Source: Arthrobacter sp. AQ5-05 (lineage in GTDB: Bacteria; Actinomycetota; Actinomycetes; Actinomycetales; Micrococcaceae). Taken from it: a stretch of 64,000 nucleotides of DNA. Every line of letters starts with the position of its first letter. Within the stretch, counting starts at the first letter, position 1. This document shows, one piece after another, positions 1 through 9,255 of the stretch. The DNA lies in contig NZ_QMKQ01000002.1 in NCBI RefSeq assembly GCF_003287975.1, positions 186,001-250,000 of the forward strand, read 5' to 3'. The notes below the pieces were generated by a model, which worked only from the letters and a program-made list of their open reading frames with translations, made no database searches and was not told the DNA's origin. A program made the translations under genes and the position numbers.

Positions 1-1
1 C

Positions 2-1528
2 GCGGACCGCAACTGCCACAAGTCCCACCACTACGCGCTGATGCTCGCCGGCGCCCAGATCGCCTACGTGGATGCGTACCCGCTGAACGAGTACGCGTTC
101 TACGGGGCGGTGCCGCTGCGCACCATCAAGTCGATGCTGCTGGACTACCGCCGCGCCGGGCGATTGGACCAGGTCAAGATGGTCACCCTGACCAACTGCA
201 CCTTCGACGGCATCGTCTACGACGTCGAACGGGTCATGGCCGAGTGCCTGGCCATCAAGCCGGATCTGGTGTTCCTCTGGGACGAGGCATGGTTCGCGTT
301 TGCCGGCTTCCACCCGGTCTACCGGCGGCGCACCGCGATGGCCGCGGCCGCCAAGCTGGTTGCCGATTTCAAGGACCCCGCCTACATCGCCGCGGCCGCG
401 GCCCAGCGGGCCACGCTCTTCGATCCGGAGACCGGGGAACCCGCCGACGACGAGGCGTGGCTGTCCGCCCGGCTGCTCCCTGACCCGGGGGCCGCCCGGT
501 TGCGGGTCTACGCAACCCAGTCCACGCACAAGACGCTCACCGCGCTGCGCCAGGGCTCGATGATCCACATCTTCGACCAGGACTTCGCGCAGCTGAACGA
601 GGTGACGTTCAAGGCCGCGTACATGACCCATACCTCGACCTCGCCGAACTACCAGATCCTGGCCTCGCTGGACATCGGGCGGCGGCAGGCGGAGCTGGAG
701 GGCTACGAGCTGGTGCAGCGCCAGGCCTATCTGGCCCTGTCGGTGGCCCAGGCGGTGGCCCGCCACCCGTTGCTGAAGAAGTACTTCCGGGTCTTGAGCA
801 CCTGCGACCTGATCCCCGAGGAGTTCCGCGAAACCCGGCGCCCGATGCCGCTGCGCGACGGGATCGCCGCGATGGACGAGGCCTGGCGCACCGACGAGTT
901 CGTGATGGACCCCAGCCGGCTGACCCTGCATGTCGGGAACACCGGGGTCGACGGGGACACCTTCAAGCACAAGTACCTGATGGACCGCCACGGCATCCAG
1001 GTCAACAAGACTTCGCGGAACACGGTGCTGTTCATGACCAACATCGGCACCTCGCGCAGCGCCGTCGCGTACCTGATCGATGTGCTGCTCAAGCTCGCCG
1101 AGCACTTCGAGGCCGAGCGGGCGGAGATGTCGCCGCACGCGCTGGCTGCCCGCGACGCAAGGGTCGCCGGCATGGCCGCCTCCCCGCCGCCGCTGCCGGA
1201 CTTCAGCCGCTTTGCGCAGCGGTTCCGCACCGATGCGGACACCGTCGACGGGGACATCCGCAGCGCCTACTTCACCACCTACAAGACCGGTTCCTGCGGC
1301 TACCTGATGCCCGGCGAGCTCCATGCGCGGGTGGCCGCCGGTGACGAGGTGGTCTCGGCCGGCTTCGTCACCCCCTATCCGCCGGGCTTCCCGGTGCTGG
1401 TGCCCGGGCAGGTCTTCACCCGTCAGATTCTGTCCTTCATGGAGCATCTGGACACCCGGGAGATCCACGGGTTCGACGCGGAGCTTGGCTACCGGGTCAT
1501 CAACGAGGTCCCGAGCCCCGGGTCCTGA
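2..1528 (+). CDS. Orn/Lys/Arg-type decarboxylase, 3' part (5' end outside window)
   Basis: PLP-dependent fold-type I decarboxylase of the ornithine/lysine/arginine family, which makes polyamine-type amines from basic amino acids. The frame is open from base 2, so the N-terminal wing is cut by the window edge; 508 residues are visible. The first visible residues carry the family's NCHKS motif. The PLP-lysine segment STHKTLTALRQGSMIHI lies near 520-570. A C-terminal domain holds the late motif TPYPPGFPVLVPG near 1370-1400. An internal ATG at 41 is the first in-window start but falls inside the conserved core, so it is not the true start. Substrate (Lys, Arg or Orn) cannot be read from these motifs. 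It faces the stress gene at 1603 across a strong palindrome. Confidence 0.9.
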   Translation, partial: ADRNCHKSHHYALMLAGAQIAYVDAYPLNEYAFYGAVPLRTIKSMLLDYRRAGRLDQVKMVTLTNCTFDGIVYDVERVMAECLAIKPDLVFLWDEAWFAFAGFHPVYRRRTAMAAAAKLVADFKDPAYIAAAAAQRATLFDPETGEPADDEAWLSARLLPDPGAARLRVYATQSTHKTLTALRQGSMIHIFDQDFAQLNEVTFKAAYMTHTSTSPNYQILASLDIGRRQAELEGYELVQRQAYLALSVAQAVARHPLLKKYFRVLSTCDLIPEEFRETRRPMPLRDGIAAMDEAWRTDEFVMDPSRLTLHVGNTGVDGDTFKHKYLMDRHGIQVNKTSRNTVLFMTNIGTSRSAVAYLIDVLLKLAEHFEAERAEMSPHALAARDARVAGMAASPPPLPDFSRFAQRFRTDADTVDGDIRSAYFTTYKTGSCGYLMPGELHARVAAGDEVVSAGFVTPYPPGFPVLVPGQVFTRQILSFMEHLDTREIHGFDAELGYRVINEVPSPGS

Positions 1529-1564
1529 CACCAAAACCCATGCCGGCAAGGGGCAACCGGAGGG

Positions 1565-1600
1565 CAGTGGCGCCCGGCCACCGGTGGCCGGGCGCCACTG
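1565..1600. terminator. Perfect 36-bp palindrome, bidirectional terminator
   Basis: Arms of 18 bp (1565-1582 and 1583-1600) are exactly complementary, so the transcript can fold into a very stable GC-rich hairpin from either strand. It fills the 74-bp gap between two convergent genes. There is no T-run, as is common for actinobacterial terminators. Inference: shared terminator. Confidence 0.75.
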
Positions 1601-1602
1601 GC

Positions 1603-2088
1603 TCAGGGCCTCGGGCGGACCACCAGCACCGGGCAGGCGGCGTGCCGCACGCATTGTTCGCTGACCGAGCCCAGCAGCATCCCCTTCAGTCCCCCGCGCC
1701 CGCGCGTTCCCACCACCAGCATGCGCGCATCGTGCGAGATGGCGACGAGGCTCTTGAGCGGCGGCGCATGCACCGGGCTGTAGGTGATCTCGACGCCGGG
1801 GAACTTCTCGGCGACGGGACGCGCGTCGCGCACCATCTCCTCCTTGACCGCGGCGGCGAACTCCTCGAACGGCGGGACGTATCCGGAGGTCCACTGTGCC
1901 GGCTTCGGTGCCGTGACGATGGACCACGCCCGGGAGACGACCACCGGCAGCGCCAACTGCCCGGCCAGTTCCACGGCCGTTTCCAGGGCGAGCTGTGCGC
2001 CCTTGGATCCGTCGTGCCCCACGACGATGCTGCCTGCCGGTGCCGGCTGGATGGGGGGTGTTGCGCCAAACGGGTTCTCGCTGTCCAT
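1603..2088 (-). CDS. Universal stress protein, UspA family
   Basis: Single-domain 161-residue UspA-fold protein. The N-terminal strand ends in VVGHDGS (Asp that contacts adenine in ATP-binding Usps). The C-terminal nucleotide loop GTRGRGGLKGMLLGSVS matches the G-x2-G-x9-G-S/T pattern, so ATP binding is expected. Start at 2088 is supported by AAGGAG 9 nt upstream. It lies 44 bp downstream of the TerC-family gene on the same strand and is probably co-transcribed with it. Usp proteins are general stress or dormancy factors; no specific role can be assigned. Confidence 0.9.
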   Translation of the reverse strand: MDSENPFGATPPIQPAPAGSIVVGHDGSKGAQLALETAVELAGQLALPVVVSRAWSIVTAPKPAQWTSGYVPPFEEFAAAVKEEMVRDARPVAEKFPGVEITYSPVHAPPLKSLVAISHDARMLVVGTRGRGGLKGMLLGSVSEQCVRHAACPVLVVRPRP

Positions 2089-2132
2089 GATCGTTTCTCC
2101 TTGCTGGTCGGTCTCCTGCCCGCTGGCAATGG

Positions 2133-3320
2133 CTATTGCTGCGGGTATTCATCGTGCTGCCGGTGTGCCTCGGCCACCAGCGCGCGGATCTTGTCGACGT
2201 CCTTGGCCTTGTTGCGGTATTTCAGCTCCATCGCCTGGATCTGCGCCTCCTCCTGCGTCAGCAACCGGTAGACCCGCTCGCGCTCGGCGGGATCGGCGGT
2301 GTAGCCGAGGTCCGTGAATTCAACGGCATGCCTGCGCGCACTGTTGATCGCCGTCTGTGCCTTTCCTGCCTTGCTCAGCAGGGACACGACCACCGTCACC
2401 ACCAGCACCCCGATGATGAAGCCCAGGGACAGTGCCGTGGTGATCTCGATGACCGGGACGGGTTCTCCGTCGTTGATGAAGGGCAGGTTGTTTTCGTGCA
2501 GCGCGTGGAGCACCAGCTTGATGCCGATGAACGCCAGGATCGCGGCCAGCCCGTAGGAGAGGTAGATGAGGCGGTCCAGCAGTCCATCGAGCAGGAAGTA
2601 CAGCTGGCGCAGCCCCATCAGCGAAAAGGCCGTGGCGGTGAAGACGATGTACACGTTCTGCGTCAGGCCGAAGATCGCGGGAATGGAGTCCAGCGCGAAC
2701 AGGATGTCGGTGCCGCCGATCGACACCATGACCAGCAGCATGGGTGTCAGCGCCCGCTTGCCGTGGTGCATGGTGAACAGCTTGTCGCCGTCGAAGTGGT
2801 CGGTCGTGTGCAGGAACCTCTTGGCCAGACGCATGACGAAGTTCTCCGACTGGTCCGTCGCCTGGTCCCCGGGCTTGAGCAGATTGCCGGCGGTGACCAG
2901 CAGGACCAGGCCAAAGATGTAGAACACCCAGGCAAAGGAATTGATCAGCGCCGCACCCAGGAAAATGAACCCGGTCCGGGCCACCAGCGAGAACACGATG
3001 CCGAAGAGCAGCACCTTTTGCTGGTCCTCGCGCGGGACCCGGAAGCTGGCGATGACGATGAGGAAGACAAAGAGATTGTCGACCGACAGCGCCTTCTCCG
3101 TGATGTAGCCGGCGAAGTACTCCGAGCCCATCGTGGTCCCGCCGAAGACCATGACCAGGATTCCGAACAGGATGGCAATGCCCACATAGACCGATGACCA
3201 GATCGAGGCTTCCTTGAGCGTGGGCACGTGGGCCTTGCGGATGTGGAAGAAGTAGTCAAAGGCGAGCAGGGCAACGATGGCGCCGACGGTGATGCCCCAG
3301 ATAAGGGGTGAAACACTCAT
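2133..3320 (-). CDS. TerC/Alx family integral membrane protein
   Basis: Polytopic inner-membrane protein of 395 residues, TerC superfamily (Alx-like), a family tied to tellurite resistance and to Mn2+ homeostasis or export. Seven to nine hydrophobic segments are visible. Family hallmarks include the acidic SVDNLFVFLIV segment and the GGTDILFALDSIPAIFG segment with membrane-embedded Asp residues. The C-terminal 70 residues are charged and cytosolic. The ATG at 3320 is chosen over a longer reading frame because AGGGG precedes it and the hydrophobic N-terminus begins there. Co-directional with the downstream Usp gene. Confidence 0.88.
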   Translation of the reverse strand: MSVSPLIWGITVGAIVALLAFDYFFHIRKAHVPTLKEASIWSSVYVGIAILFGILVMVFGGTTMGSEYFAGYITEKALSVDNLFVFLIVIASFRVPREDQQKVLLFGIVFSLVARTGFIFLGAALINSFAWVFYIFGLVLLVTAGNLLKPGDQATDQSENFVMRLAKRFLHTTDHFDGDKLFTMHHGKRALTPMLLVMVSIGGTDILFALDSIPAIFGLTQNVYIVFTATAFSLMGLRQLYFLLDGLLDRLIYLSYGLAAILAFIGIKLVLHALHENNLPFINDGEPVPVIEITTALSLGFIIGVLVVTVVVSLLSKAGKAQTAINSARRHAVEFTDLGYTADPAERERVYRLLTQEEAQIQAMELKYRNKAKDVDKIRALVAEAHRQHDEYPQQ

Positions 3321-3557
3321 GTGCCCCTGCTTTCGGACGGCGGTGCGCGGGTCGGGCGCCGTGGGCTGCGTTGCCGGGCCCGGGCCCGTACACACCCGTC
3401 CGGGCCGTGGCGGGATCCGCGGTGACTAGCAACGCAGCAAGTCCATTGGGACAAAAGTAGCATCTGGACTGGTCGTTTGTTAACCCCCTGCCGGGGTGCG
3501 AGAGACCCTGGGTGTCCTGCTCCCGCCGGGTGTATGCCCCGGCCGATGCCGATTGGC

Positions 3558-4094
3558 CTACAGCGCCCCGCCGGCGGCTTCCGGCGTCCCGCCCGATCCG
3601 CCGGACTGCCCTGGATCCCCCACGGACTCGCGGGCCAGGAACGTTTCGACGTCGAAGAGGTTGCTCGCCCTCCGGGCCACGTTCAGCAGCGTCGACATCG
3701 AGGCCACCTCTTCGACCTGCTCCTTGAGGAACCACAGCATGAACTGCTCGCCCAAGGGGTCCTCCTCGGCACGGGCCAGGGCAAAGAGCTCCTTGATCCG
3801 CTCGGTGACCTCCAGTTCCTGTTCCAGGGCCAGGATCAGCGGATCCTCCGCCGTCTCGAAGTCGTTGCGTACCGCCTCGACGCCCGGGATGCTGGCCTTG
3901 ATGCCGCGATCCAGCATGTACTGGACCATCATCATGGCGTGGTTCCGTTCCTCCAGGGATTGGCGGTAGAAGTGTTTCGCCAGCTGTGGCAGGTCCTTCC
4001 CGTCGTACCAAACGGCGACGGCAACGTACTGCTGGGAGGCGGCGAACTCGTTGCCGATCTGGTGCGTCAGCATGTCGTTGAACTTCGTGCTCAT
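3558..4094 (-). CDS. Ferritin (bacterial non-heme, BfrB/FtnA-like)
   Basis: Iron-storage ferritin of 178 residues forming a four-helix bundle; oxidises Fe2+ and stores it as mineral in the cytosol. Ferroxidase-type residues are visible in helix A (NEFAASQQYVAVAVWYD), helix B (SLEERNHA, the E-x2-H pair) and helix C/D (EQELEVTERI, FLKEQVEE). The ATG at 4094 has AGGAGAG upstream; the open frame continues 5' but without ferritin similarity. The last ~20 residues (after FLARESV) form a Gly/Ser/Pro-rich tail beyond the usual fold, resembling tails of mycobacterial BfrB. No encapsulin gene is in the window. Confidence 0.92.
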   Translation of the reverse strand: MSTKFNDMLTHQIGNEFAASQQYVAVAVWYDGKDLPQLAKHFYRQSLEERNHAMMMVQYMLDRGIKASIPGVEAVRNDFETAEDPLILALEQELEVTERIKELFALARAEEDPLGEQFMLWFLKEQVEEVASMSTLLNVARRASNLFDVETFLARESVGDPGQSGGSGGTPEAAGGAL

Positions 4095-4437
4095 GATGCT
4101 CTCCTGGGCCGGGTGTGCGCGGATGGGGGTCCGTCGGCCGCCAATCCTTCGGGCGGTGACCGACAGAGTGCCTGGTTCGAGGTTCCCCGCTCCCGCTGGC
4201 CCAGTCAAGGGGGCGGGGAACCCCAGGAGCCTCGGCGGTGCGAAGATCCCTCTCCCCTGTGAACCGCGGCTGCGCATCTCTTTGTGCCGTCCCGGGACGT
4301 CTTTTCCCGGAACGGTCCGTCGGCATGGGGATGCAAGCACCCGGATCCCCCGTATTGACATGTCGCCATGCGGTTCCCCGCCACCAGGAATTCGACGGCC
4401 ACGGTCCCTCGACAAAGTGCGGGCGCCCGGATCGCGT
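4095..4437. other. 343-bp intergenic gap between ferritin and reductase genes
   Basis: No convincing gene. Two structures are visible: a hairpin with 10-bp arms (4181-4190 with 4213-4222) and a perfect 12-bp palindrome, CGTCCCGGGACG, at 4288-4299. They may terminate the long minus-strand operon that ends at 4438 and bound the ferritin promoter. I saw no iron-box or riboswitch consensus I could trust. Confidence 0.5.
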
Positions 4438-5409
4438 CTAACCCAGGTCGAGCACCAGGCGCTTGCCCTTGCACCGCGACACGCAGATCATCATGGTGTC
4501 CCCCGCCTCGCGTTCCTCGTCCGAGAGCAGGGAATCGCGGTGGTCGATCTCCCCGGAGAGCACGGGGGTTTCGCAGGTGCCGCAGATCCCCTCGCGGCAG
4601 GAATTCAGCGGATTGCGCCCCGCGTCCTCCAGTGCCTGCAGGATGCTGACCCCGACCGGGACCCTGACCTCGGTGCCGTCGGTGCCCTGGACCGTGAACT
4701 CATGGTCGCCCTCGTGCGGCGCCACTGCCGCTTCCGCGGTCGCGGGGTCGGCGGCAAAGCGTTCGAAGTGCAGGCGGGAAGGATCAAGCCAGCCCCCGGC
4801 CAGGGATTCGATCACCTTCAGCAGCGGTCCGGGGCCACAGGTGTACACATGGAAATCCGCGCCCGGATCGGCGAGCAATTCCGCCAGCGGATAGAAGCCG
4901 CTCTCATCGTCGGCGTGGATGTGCACGTTCTGTCCGTAGCCGGCGAGCTCGTCGAGGAAGGCCATGTTCTTCCGGCTGCGGCCCATGTAGATCAGCCGCC
5001 ACGGCTTGTCCCCGGCGGCGGCGGCCCGCACCATGGGCAGGATCGGGGTGATGCCGATCCCGCCGGCCAGGAACACATGCTCCGCGGCCGGCGCCAGGGC
5101 GAAGTTGTTCTTGGGACCGCGCACCTGGATCTTGGTGCCGGGGCGCAGTTCGTCGTGCACGAAGGCCGAGCCGCCGCGTCCTGCCGGTTCCCGCAGCACC
5201 GCCAGGCGCCAGGAATCCCGCTGCCCGGGATCCGAGCACAGGGAATACTGCCGGATCAGTCCGTTGGGCAGCAGCACGTCCAAGTGGGACCCGGCATCCC
5301 ATTCCGGCAGTTGATGGCCCAGCGGATGGCGCAGTTCCATGGACAGGACGCCGTCGGACTCGTGGGTGATGCGGTGGACTTCGGTTTCAAAGAATTCCAG
5401 GGTCGACAT
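4438..5409 (-). CDS. PDR/VanB-type oxygenase reductase (FMN, NAD, [2Fe-2S])
   Basis: Electron-transfer partner for a Rieske oxygenase, 323 residues. Order of domains: N-terminal flavin-binding barrel (RQYSLCSDPGQ near residue 55), NAD-binding domain (FLAGGIGITPILPM near residue 115), C-terminal plant-type ferredoxin with the cluster motif CREGICGTC and a distal Cys near the end. This order is the phthalate-dioxygenase-reductase / VanB class. Start at 5409 has GAAAGGG upstream; a TTG six codons earlier is possible. It is the last gene of the operon that begins with the Rieske oxygenase at 10747, so the two probably form one enzyme although five genes separate them. Confidence 0.9.
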   Translation of the reverse strand: MSTLEFFETEVHRITHESDGVLSMELRHPLGHQLPEWDAGSHLDVLLPNGLIRQYSLCSDPGQRDSWRLAVLREPAGRGGSAFVHDELRPGTKIQVRGPKNNFALAPAAEHVFLAGGIGITPILPMVRAAAAGDKPWRLIYMGRSRKNMAFLDELAGYGQNVHIHADDESGFYPLAELLADPGADFHVYTCGPGPLLKVIESLAGGWLDPSRLHFERFAADPATAEAAVAPHEGDHEFTVQGTDGTEVRVPVGVSILQALEDAGRNPLNSCREGICGTCETPVLSGEIDHRDSLLSDEEREAGDTMMICVSRCKGKRLVLDLG

Positions 5410-5457
5410 CTGTATGTGCCCTTTCAAGGATGCGTGGATGGATGGTTGATGCGTGTC

Positions 5458-6261
5458 TCAGCGCACCGAGGCCAGGAAGGCGCGGGTGCGTTCGTGCTGC
5501 GGATTGCCGATGACCTCCTTGGCCGGGCCCTGCTCCACGACATGGCCGTCGGCCATGAACACCACCCGGTCCGCAACGTCCCGGGCAAAGTTCATCTCGT
5601 GGGTCACCACGACCATGGTCATGCCGGTGGCCGCCAGGTCCTTCATGACCTTCAGGACCTCTCCCACCAGCTCGGGATCCAGGGCCGAGGTCGGCTCGTC
5701 AAAGAGCATGACCTTCGGGCGCATGCACAGGGCCCGGGCGATGGCCACGCGTTGCTGCTGACCGCCCGAAAGCTGTCGGGGGAAGGACTTGGCCTTGTCG
5801 GCCAGCCCCACCGAATCAAGCAGCTGAAGGGCCCGCGCCGTCGCGGTGGAGCGTTTCTCCTTCAGCACCAGGCGCGGTGCCTCGATGAGGTTCTCCAGCA
5901 CGTTCATGTGCGGGAACAGGTTGAAGTGCTGGAACACCATGCCGATCTCCACCCGGGACCGGCAGATCCGCGCATGTGACTGCTCGTGCAGCTTGGTGCC
6001 CTTGAGGTCGTAGCCCATCACCGACCCGTCCACCCACATGCGCCCGCCGTCGATGGTCTCGAGGTGGTTGATGCAGCGCAGCAGCGTCGATTTGCCCGAC
6101 CCGGAGGGGCCGATCAGGCACACCACCTCCCCGCGCCCGACCTGCAGGTCGATGCCCTTGAGGACCTCCAGGCGGCCGTAGTTCTTGCGGATCGCATTGG
6201 CCATGATCATCGGTTCCAGCGCCTTGGCGGTGGTGGTTGCCTCCATGATGGTTGCACTCAT
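5458..6261 (-). CDS. Polar amino-acid ABC transporter ATPase (GlnQ/HisP type)
   Basis: ATP-binding subunit of 267 residues energising uptake by the adjacent permease. Walker A is GPSGSGKST, the Q-loop is [12 protein letters not shown], the signature is LSGGQQQR and Walker B is [12 protein letters not shown]. The H-loop reads VVTHEM. The [13 protein letters not shown] sequence is typical of the polar amino-acid subfamily. The ATG at 6261 overlaps the permease stop by 4 bp (ATGA), showing translational coupling. The gene ends 48 bp before the reductase. Membrane-associated in the cytoplasm. Confidence 0.95.
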   Translation of the reverse strand: MSATIMEATTTAKALEPMIMANAIRKNYGRLEVLKGIDLQVGRGEVVCLIGPSGSGKSTLLRCINHLETIDGGRMWVDGSVMGYDLKGTKLHEQSHARICRSRVEIGMVFQHFNLFPHMNVLENLIEAPRLVLKEKRSTATARALQLLDSVGLADKAKSFPRQLSGGQQQRVAIARALCMRPKVMLFDEPTSALDPELVGEVLKVMKDLAATGMTMVVVTHEMNFARDVADRVVFMADGHVVEQGPAKEVIGNPQHERTRAFLASVR

Positions 6262-7193
6262 TTCTTGGCTCCCTTCGCGCTCAACGGGTCATGGACCCGC
6301 ACGAAGCGTTTGAGTTGTTGCCACGGGGTCGGCGGCAGGCTGCGCTGCCCGCCCTTGGCGTAGTGTCGCTCCAGGTAGAACTGCCCCACGCCCAGGATCG
6401 AGGTCACCACGATGTACCAGATGCTGGCCACCATCAACAGCGGGATCGTCTCGAAGTTCCGGGCGTAGATGATCTGCGCGGAGTACAGCAGTTCGGGCAC
6501 CGAGATGACCGAGACCAGTGCGGTGGTCTTGAGCATGCCGATGGTCTCGTTGCCCGTGGGCGGGATGATCACCCGCATGGCCTGGGGCAGGATGACCCTG
6601 CGCATGGTCTGCAGCCTGTTGATGCCCAGCGCCCCGGCCGCCTCGGACTGGCCGTGCTCCACCGACAGGATGCCGGCGCGCACGATCTCGGACATGTAGG
6701 CCGCCTGGTTCAGGCCCAGCCCCAGGATCGCGGCGGTCAGCGGCGTGATGATCGCATTTGCGTCCAGGTCCACCCCCGGGATCCCGAGGGTGATCGAAGG
6801 GTAGAGCGCCGCCAGATTGTACCAGAACAGCAGCTGGACCAGCACCGGAGTGCCGCGGAAAAAGCTGATGTAGGCGAAGGAGGCGGTGCGCACCACCGGG
6901 TTCGCCGAGATCCGCATCACGGCCAGCACCACTCCCAGGACGATGCCGATCACCATGCAGATGGCGGTCAGCTCCAGGGTGATGGCGATGCCGCGCACGA
7001 TCGAGACGTCGCGGATGTACATCCCGACGGTTGCCCACCCGAAGTTCGGGTTGGAAACCACCGAGCGCAGCAGCAGCAGCCCGATGAACACGATGACCGC
7101 GGCCGAGATCCAGCGCCCGGGGTGCCGGGCCTTGACGATGCTGAAATCGTCTGCCGCGGCCGCGGTCTTGTAACGTTCGGTAGCAATGCTCAT
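6258..7193 (-). CDS. Polar amino-acid ABC transporter permease (HisM/GlnP type)
   Basis: Membrane permease of 311 residues with an extended cytosolic N-terminus (about 30 residues) and about six hydrophobic segments. The EAA loop [22 protein letters not shown], which docks the ATPase, is seen near residue 205. The family [13 protein letters not shown] motif lies near residue 115. Only one permease gene is present, so it probably works as a homodimer. Starts 16 bp after the binding-protein gene; ends in a 4-bp overlap with the ATPase gene. Confidence 0.95.
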   Translation of the reverse strand: MSIATERYKTAAAADDFSIVKARHPGRWISAAVIVFIGLLLLRSVVSNPNFGWATVGMYIRDVSIVRGIAITLELTAICMVIGIVLGVVLAVMRISANPVVRTASFAYISFFRGTPVLVQLLFWYNLAALYPSITLGIPGVDLDANAIITPLTAAILGLGLNQAAYMSEIVRAGILSVEHGQSEAAGALGINRLQTMRRVILPQAMRVIIPPTGNETIGMLKTTALVSVISVPELLYSAQIIYARNFETIPLLMVASIWYIVVTSILGVGQFYLERHYAKGGQRSLPPTPWQQLKRFVRVHDPLSAKGAKK

Positions 7194-7209
7194 GGTGTGG
7201 GTATCACTT

Positions 7210-8142
7210 CTACTTCAACACGACGTCGGCGGGGGTGATCGCCACGGTCGAGGGCAGCTTCCACTTGGAATTCATCTCCAGGTAGACCGGGGATTCAAGG
7301 ACCGCGGCCGTGGCGGCCTGGATGGCAGGGATCAGCTCGCTGTTCTTGGCCAGCGCGGCGGCGGTCAGCTCGGGCTCGAAATCAGGGCCCTCGGCGAGTT
7401 CGAACTTCCCGCCGGCCAATTCGCCCTGGTAGGCCAGGGACACCGAGTCGGCCATGACACCTTGCACGCGCCCGGAGGTCAGTGCCAGGTTCGCATCGTT
7501 CTGCGTGGGGAAGAACTGCATGTCGATGGCGGGGTTCCCGGCCTCGGTGCAGGTCTTGGAGAAGGCCGGCAGGATATCCAGGGACTGGATGGAGCCCTTC
7601 TGCGCGGCGATCTTCTTGCCACACAGGCGCTCCGGGTCCACCCCGAGCTTTTCCGGGTTCCCCGGCGCCACGGCGATTCCGGTGCCGCCCTGCAGGTTGG
7701 GAACGAAGTCCACTGCCTTGCGGCGCTCGTCGGTGACGGTGAAGGTGGACATCCCCATGTCGTACTTGCCCGACTGCAGTCCCGGCAGGATGGTGTCGAA
7801 GGTGGCCGGCACGTGCTCGACGCTAAGGCCCAGAACCGCGCCGATTGCGTCGCCCATGTCCACGTCCCAGCCGATCATGGTCTTGTTGTCGGTGTCGTAG
7901 AACTCGAAAGGCGGGTAGGTGGGGTCCGAGGCGATGCTCAGCACGCCCTTGTCGCGGAAGGCCGCCGGCAGCAGTGCGCGGGCTTCTTCGTTGACGCCCA
8001 GGGCAGCCGCGGAGGCGGAACCGGCAGCCGGGGCGGCGCTGCCCTGGGTCGGTTCGGCCTGGGTGACGGTGGTGCATCCGGTTGCGGCAAGGGCAAGGAG
8101 CATGCCGCCGGCCAAGATACCTGCGGTGCGGTGCGAGATCAT
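7210..8142 (-). CDS. ABC transporter substrate-binding lipoprotein (family 3)
   Basis: Extracytoplasmic solute receptor, 310 residues. The N-terminus is a lipoprotein signal with lipobox LAATGC, so Cys near residue 23 is lipidated. The mature part shows the type-3 solute-binding pattern: SIASDPTYPPFEF near residue 70, GWDVDMGDAIGAVLG, and a mid-domain FTVTDERRKAVDF block. These features fit polar amino acids and similar zwitterions. AAGGAC lies 8 nt before the ATG. Its position after a deacylase gene suggests the ligand is an acylated or otherwise modified amino-acid-like compound (inference). Confidence 0.93.
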   Translation of the reverse strand: MISHRTAGILAGGMLLALAATGCTTVTQAEPTQGSAAPAAGSASAAALGVNEEARALLPAAFRDKGVLSIASDPTYPPFEFYDTDNKTMIGWDVDMGDAIGAVLGLSVEHVPATFDTILPGLQSGKYDMGMSTFTVTDERRKAVDFVPNLQGGTGIAVAPGNPEKLGVDPERLCGKKIAAQKGSIQSLDILPAFSKTCTEAGNPAIDMQFFPTQNDANLALTSGRVQGVMADSVSLAYQGELAGGKFELAEGPDFEPELTAAALAKNSELIPAIQAATAAVLESPVYLEMNSKWKLPSTVAITPADVVLK

Positions 8143-8211
8143 GTTCTGTCCTTTTGTGGTGGTGTCCGGGCCGGAATCGGCACCGGATTTTCGGTGTGGT
8201 GGAACGGGATA

Positions 8212-9255
8212 CTACGGATCAAGGGGGTCAAGGGCCCGGGCGATGTGCAGCATGTGGCTGCCCGGGGACACCACAGTTGGTCGACGCAAGATTGCGACAA
8301 CGCCATCGGTGCGTGCAGTGAACAGCCTCGGGGGCCGGTCCAGCTCGTCGATGAAGTGCACGCGCGCCACCGGCTGCCCGGCGGCCACCGTGTCTCCCAG
8401 GTCAACCAGCGGCTCGAACAGCCCGGCCACCGAGGAGGTCACCGGCGATTCCGGAACCAGGCCCAGCCACTGCGGGTCGGCCACGGGTGCGGCGCCGAGG
8501 TCGTCCTTCAGGATCCCCAAGCCGCCGAGCAATGCATCCATACCGCGGCGCAGGCACCCCAGTGCCTGACGGTCCACGGTCCCGGCACCGGAGATCTCGG
8601 TGGAGATCGTGGGGATCCCCGCCAGATCCCCGGCGCTGGACAACGATCCGGGCTCGAGCATCGGGCCCACCACCATCACGTAGGGAAGCCCGAGAAGCCG
8701 GGCGGCGCGCAGCTTCGCACCCCATAATCCTTCGTCGGGGCCGCGATAGATGAACGCGCACGGCAGGTACGTCGAGTTCGACCCTCCGGAATGCATATCG
8801 ATCACGAAATCGGCGCGCGGCAGCAGCTCCCCGGCAATCAGCGCGGCCACCTGTTCGGTTGGCCCGCCGTCTGCGCGGCCCGGATAGCTGCGGTTGAGGT
8901 TTCCCGCATCGATGGGCGAGACCCGCGCGGCACCGCGCACGGCCGGGGAGTTGGCCGCAGGTACCACGATCACGGTGCCCGTCAGCCGCTCCGGGTCCAG
9001 CTCGCGGATCAGTTCGTGGGCCAGGACCTGGCCCTCGTACTCGTCCCCGTGGGTGCCGGCGACCAGCAGGGCCACCGGTCCGGGTCCTGAGGAAATCACG
9101 GCCACGGGCACCGGGATGACCGACCCGTCGTGCACGTTGTCCGAATGCACCACGTGTCCGTAGCCAAGTTGCTTCCCTGGGGCGGAAAAGTCGATCCCGC
9201 TGAAGGCCGAACCGACCGGGGCGAGCTGGCGCGCCGGCAGCGTCCCGAGTTTCAC
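8212..9255 (-). CDS. Succinylglutamate desuccinylase / aspartoacylase family (M14) deacylase
   Basis: Zinc amidohydrolase of 347 residues in the AstE/AspA/DoeB group, which removes acyl groups from N-acyl amino acids. Zinc ligands are visible as H69 and E72 (GTHGDEYEG) and H155 (VIDMHSGGSN). NRSYPG near 121-126 is the family's carboxylate-binding segment, and the catalytic Glu is probably in STEISGAG. The C-terminal ~80 residues form the extra beta domain typical of DoeB-like members. Start is the GTG at 9255, which overlaps the preceding stop by 4 bp (GTGA); a longer frame exists but only by overlap with that gene. The exact substrate is unknown. Confidence 0.88.
   Translation of the reverse strand: MKLGTLPARQLAPVGSAFSGIDFSAPGKQLGYGHVVHSDNVHDGSVIPVPVAVISSGPGPVALLVAGTHGDEYEGQVLAHELIRELDPERLTGTVIVVPAANSPAVRGAARVSPIDAGNLNRSYPGRADGGPTEQVAALIAGELLPRADFVIDMHSGGSNSTYLPCAFIYRGPDEGLWGAKLRAARLLGLPYVMVVGPMLEPGSLSSAGDLAGIPTISTEISGAGTVDRQALGCLRRGMDALLGGLGILKDDLGAAPVADPQWLGLVPESPVTSSVAGLFEPLVDLGDTVAAGQPVARVHFIDELDRPPRLFTARTDGVVAILRRPTVVSPGSHMLHIARALDPLDP

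Noticed and set aside
4051-5979. 642-residue plus-strand frame across the reductase and ABC genes
   Set aside because: It is antisense to two certain genes and lacks coding features.
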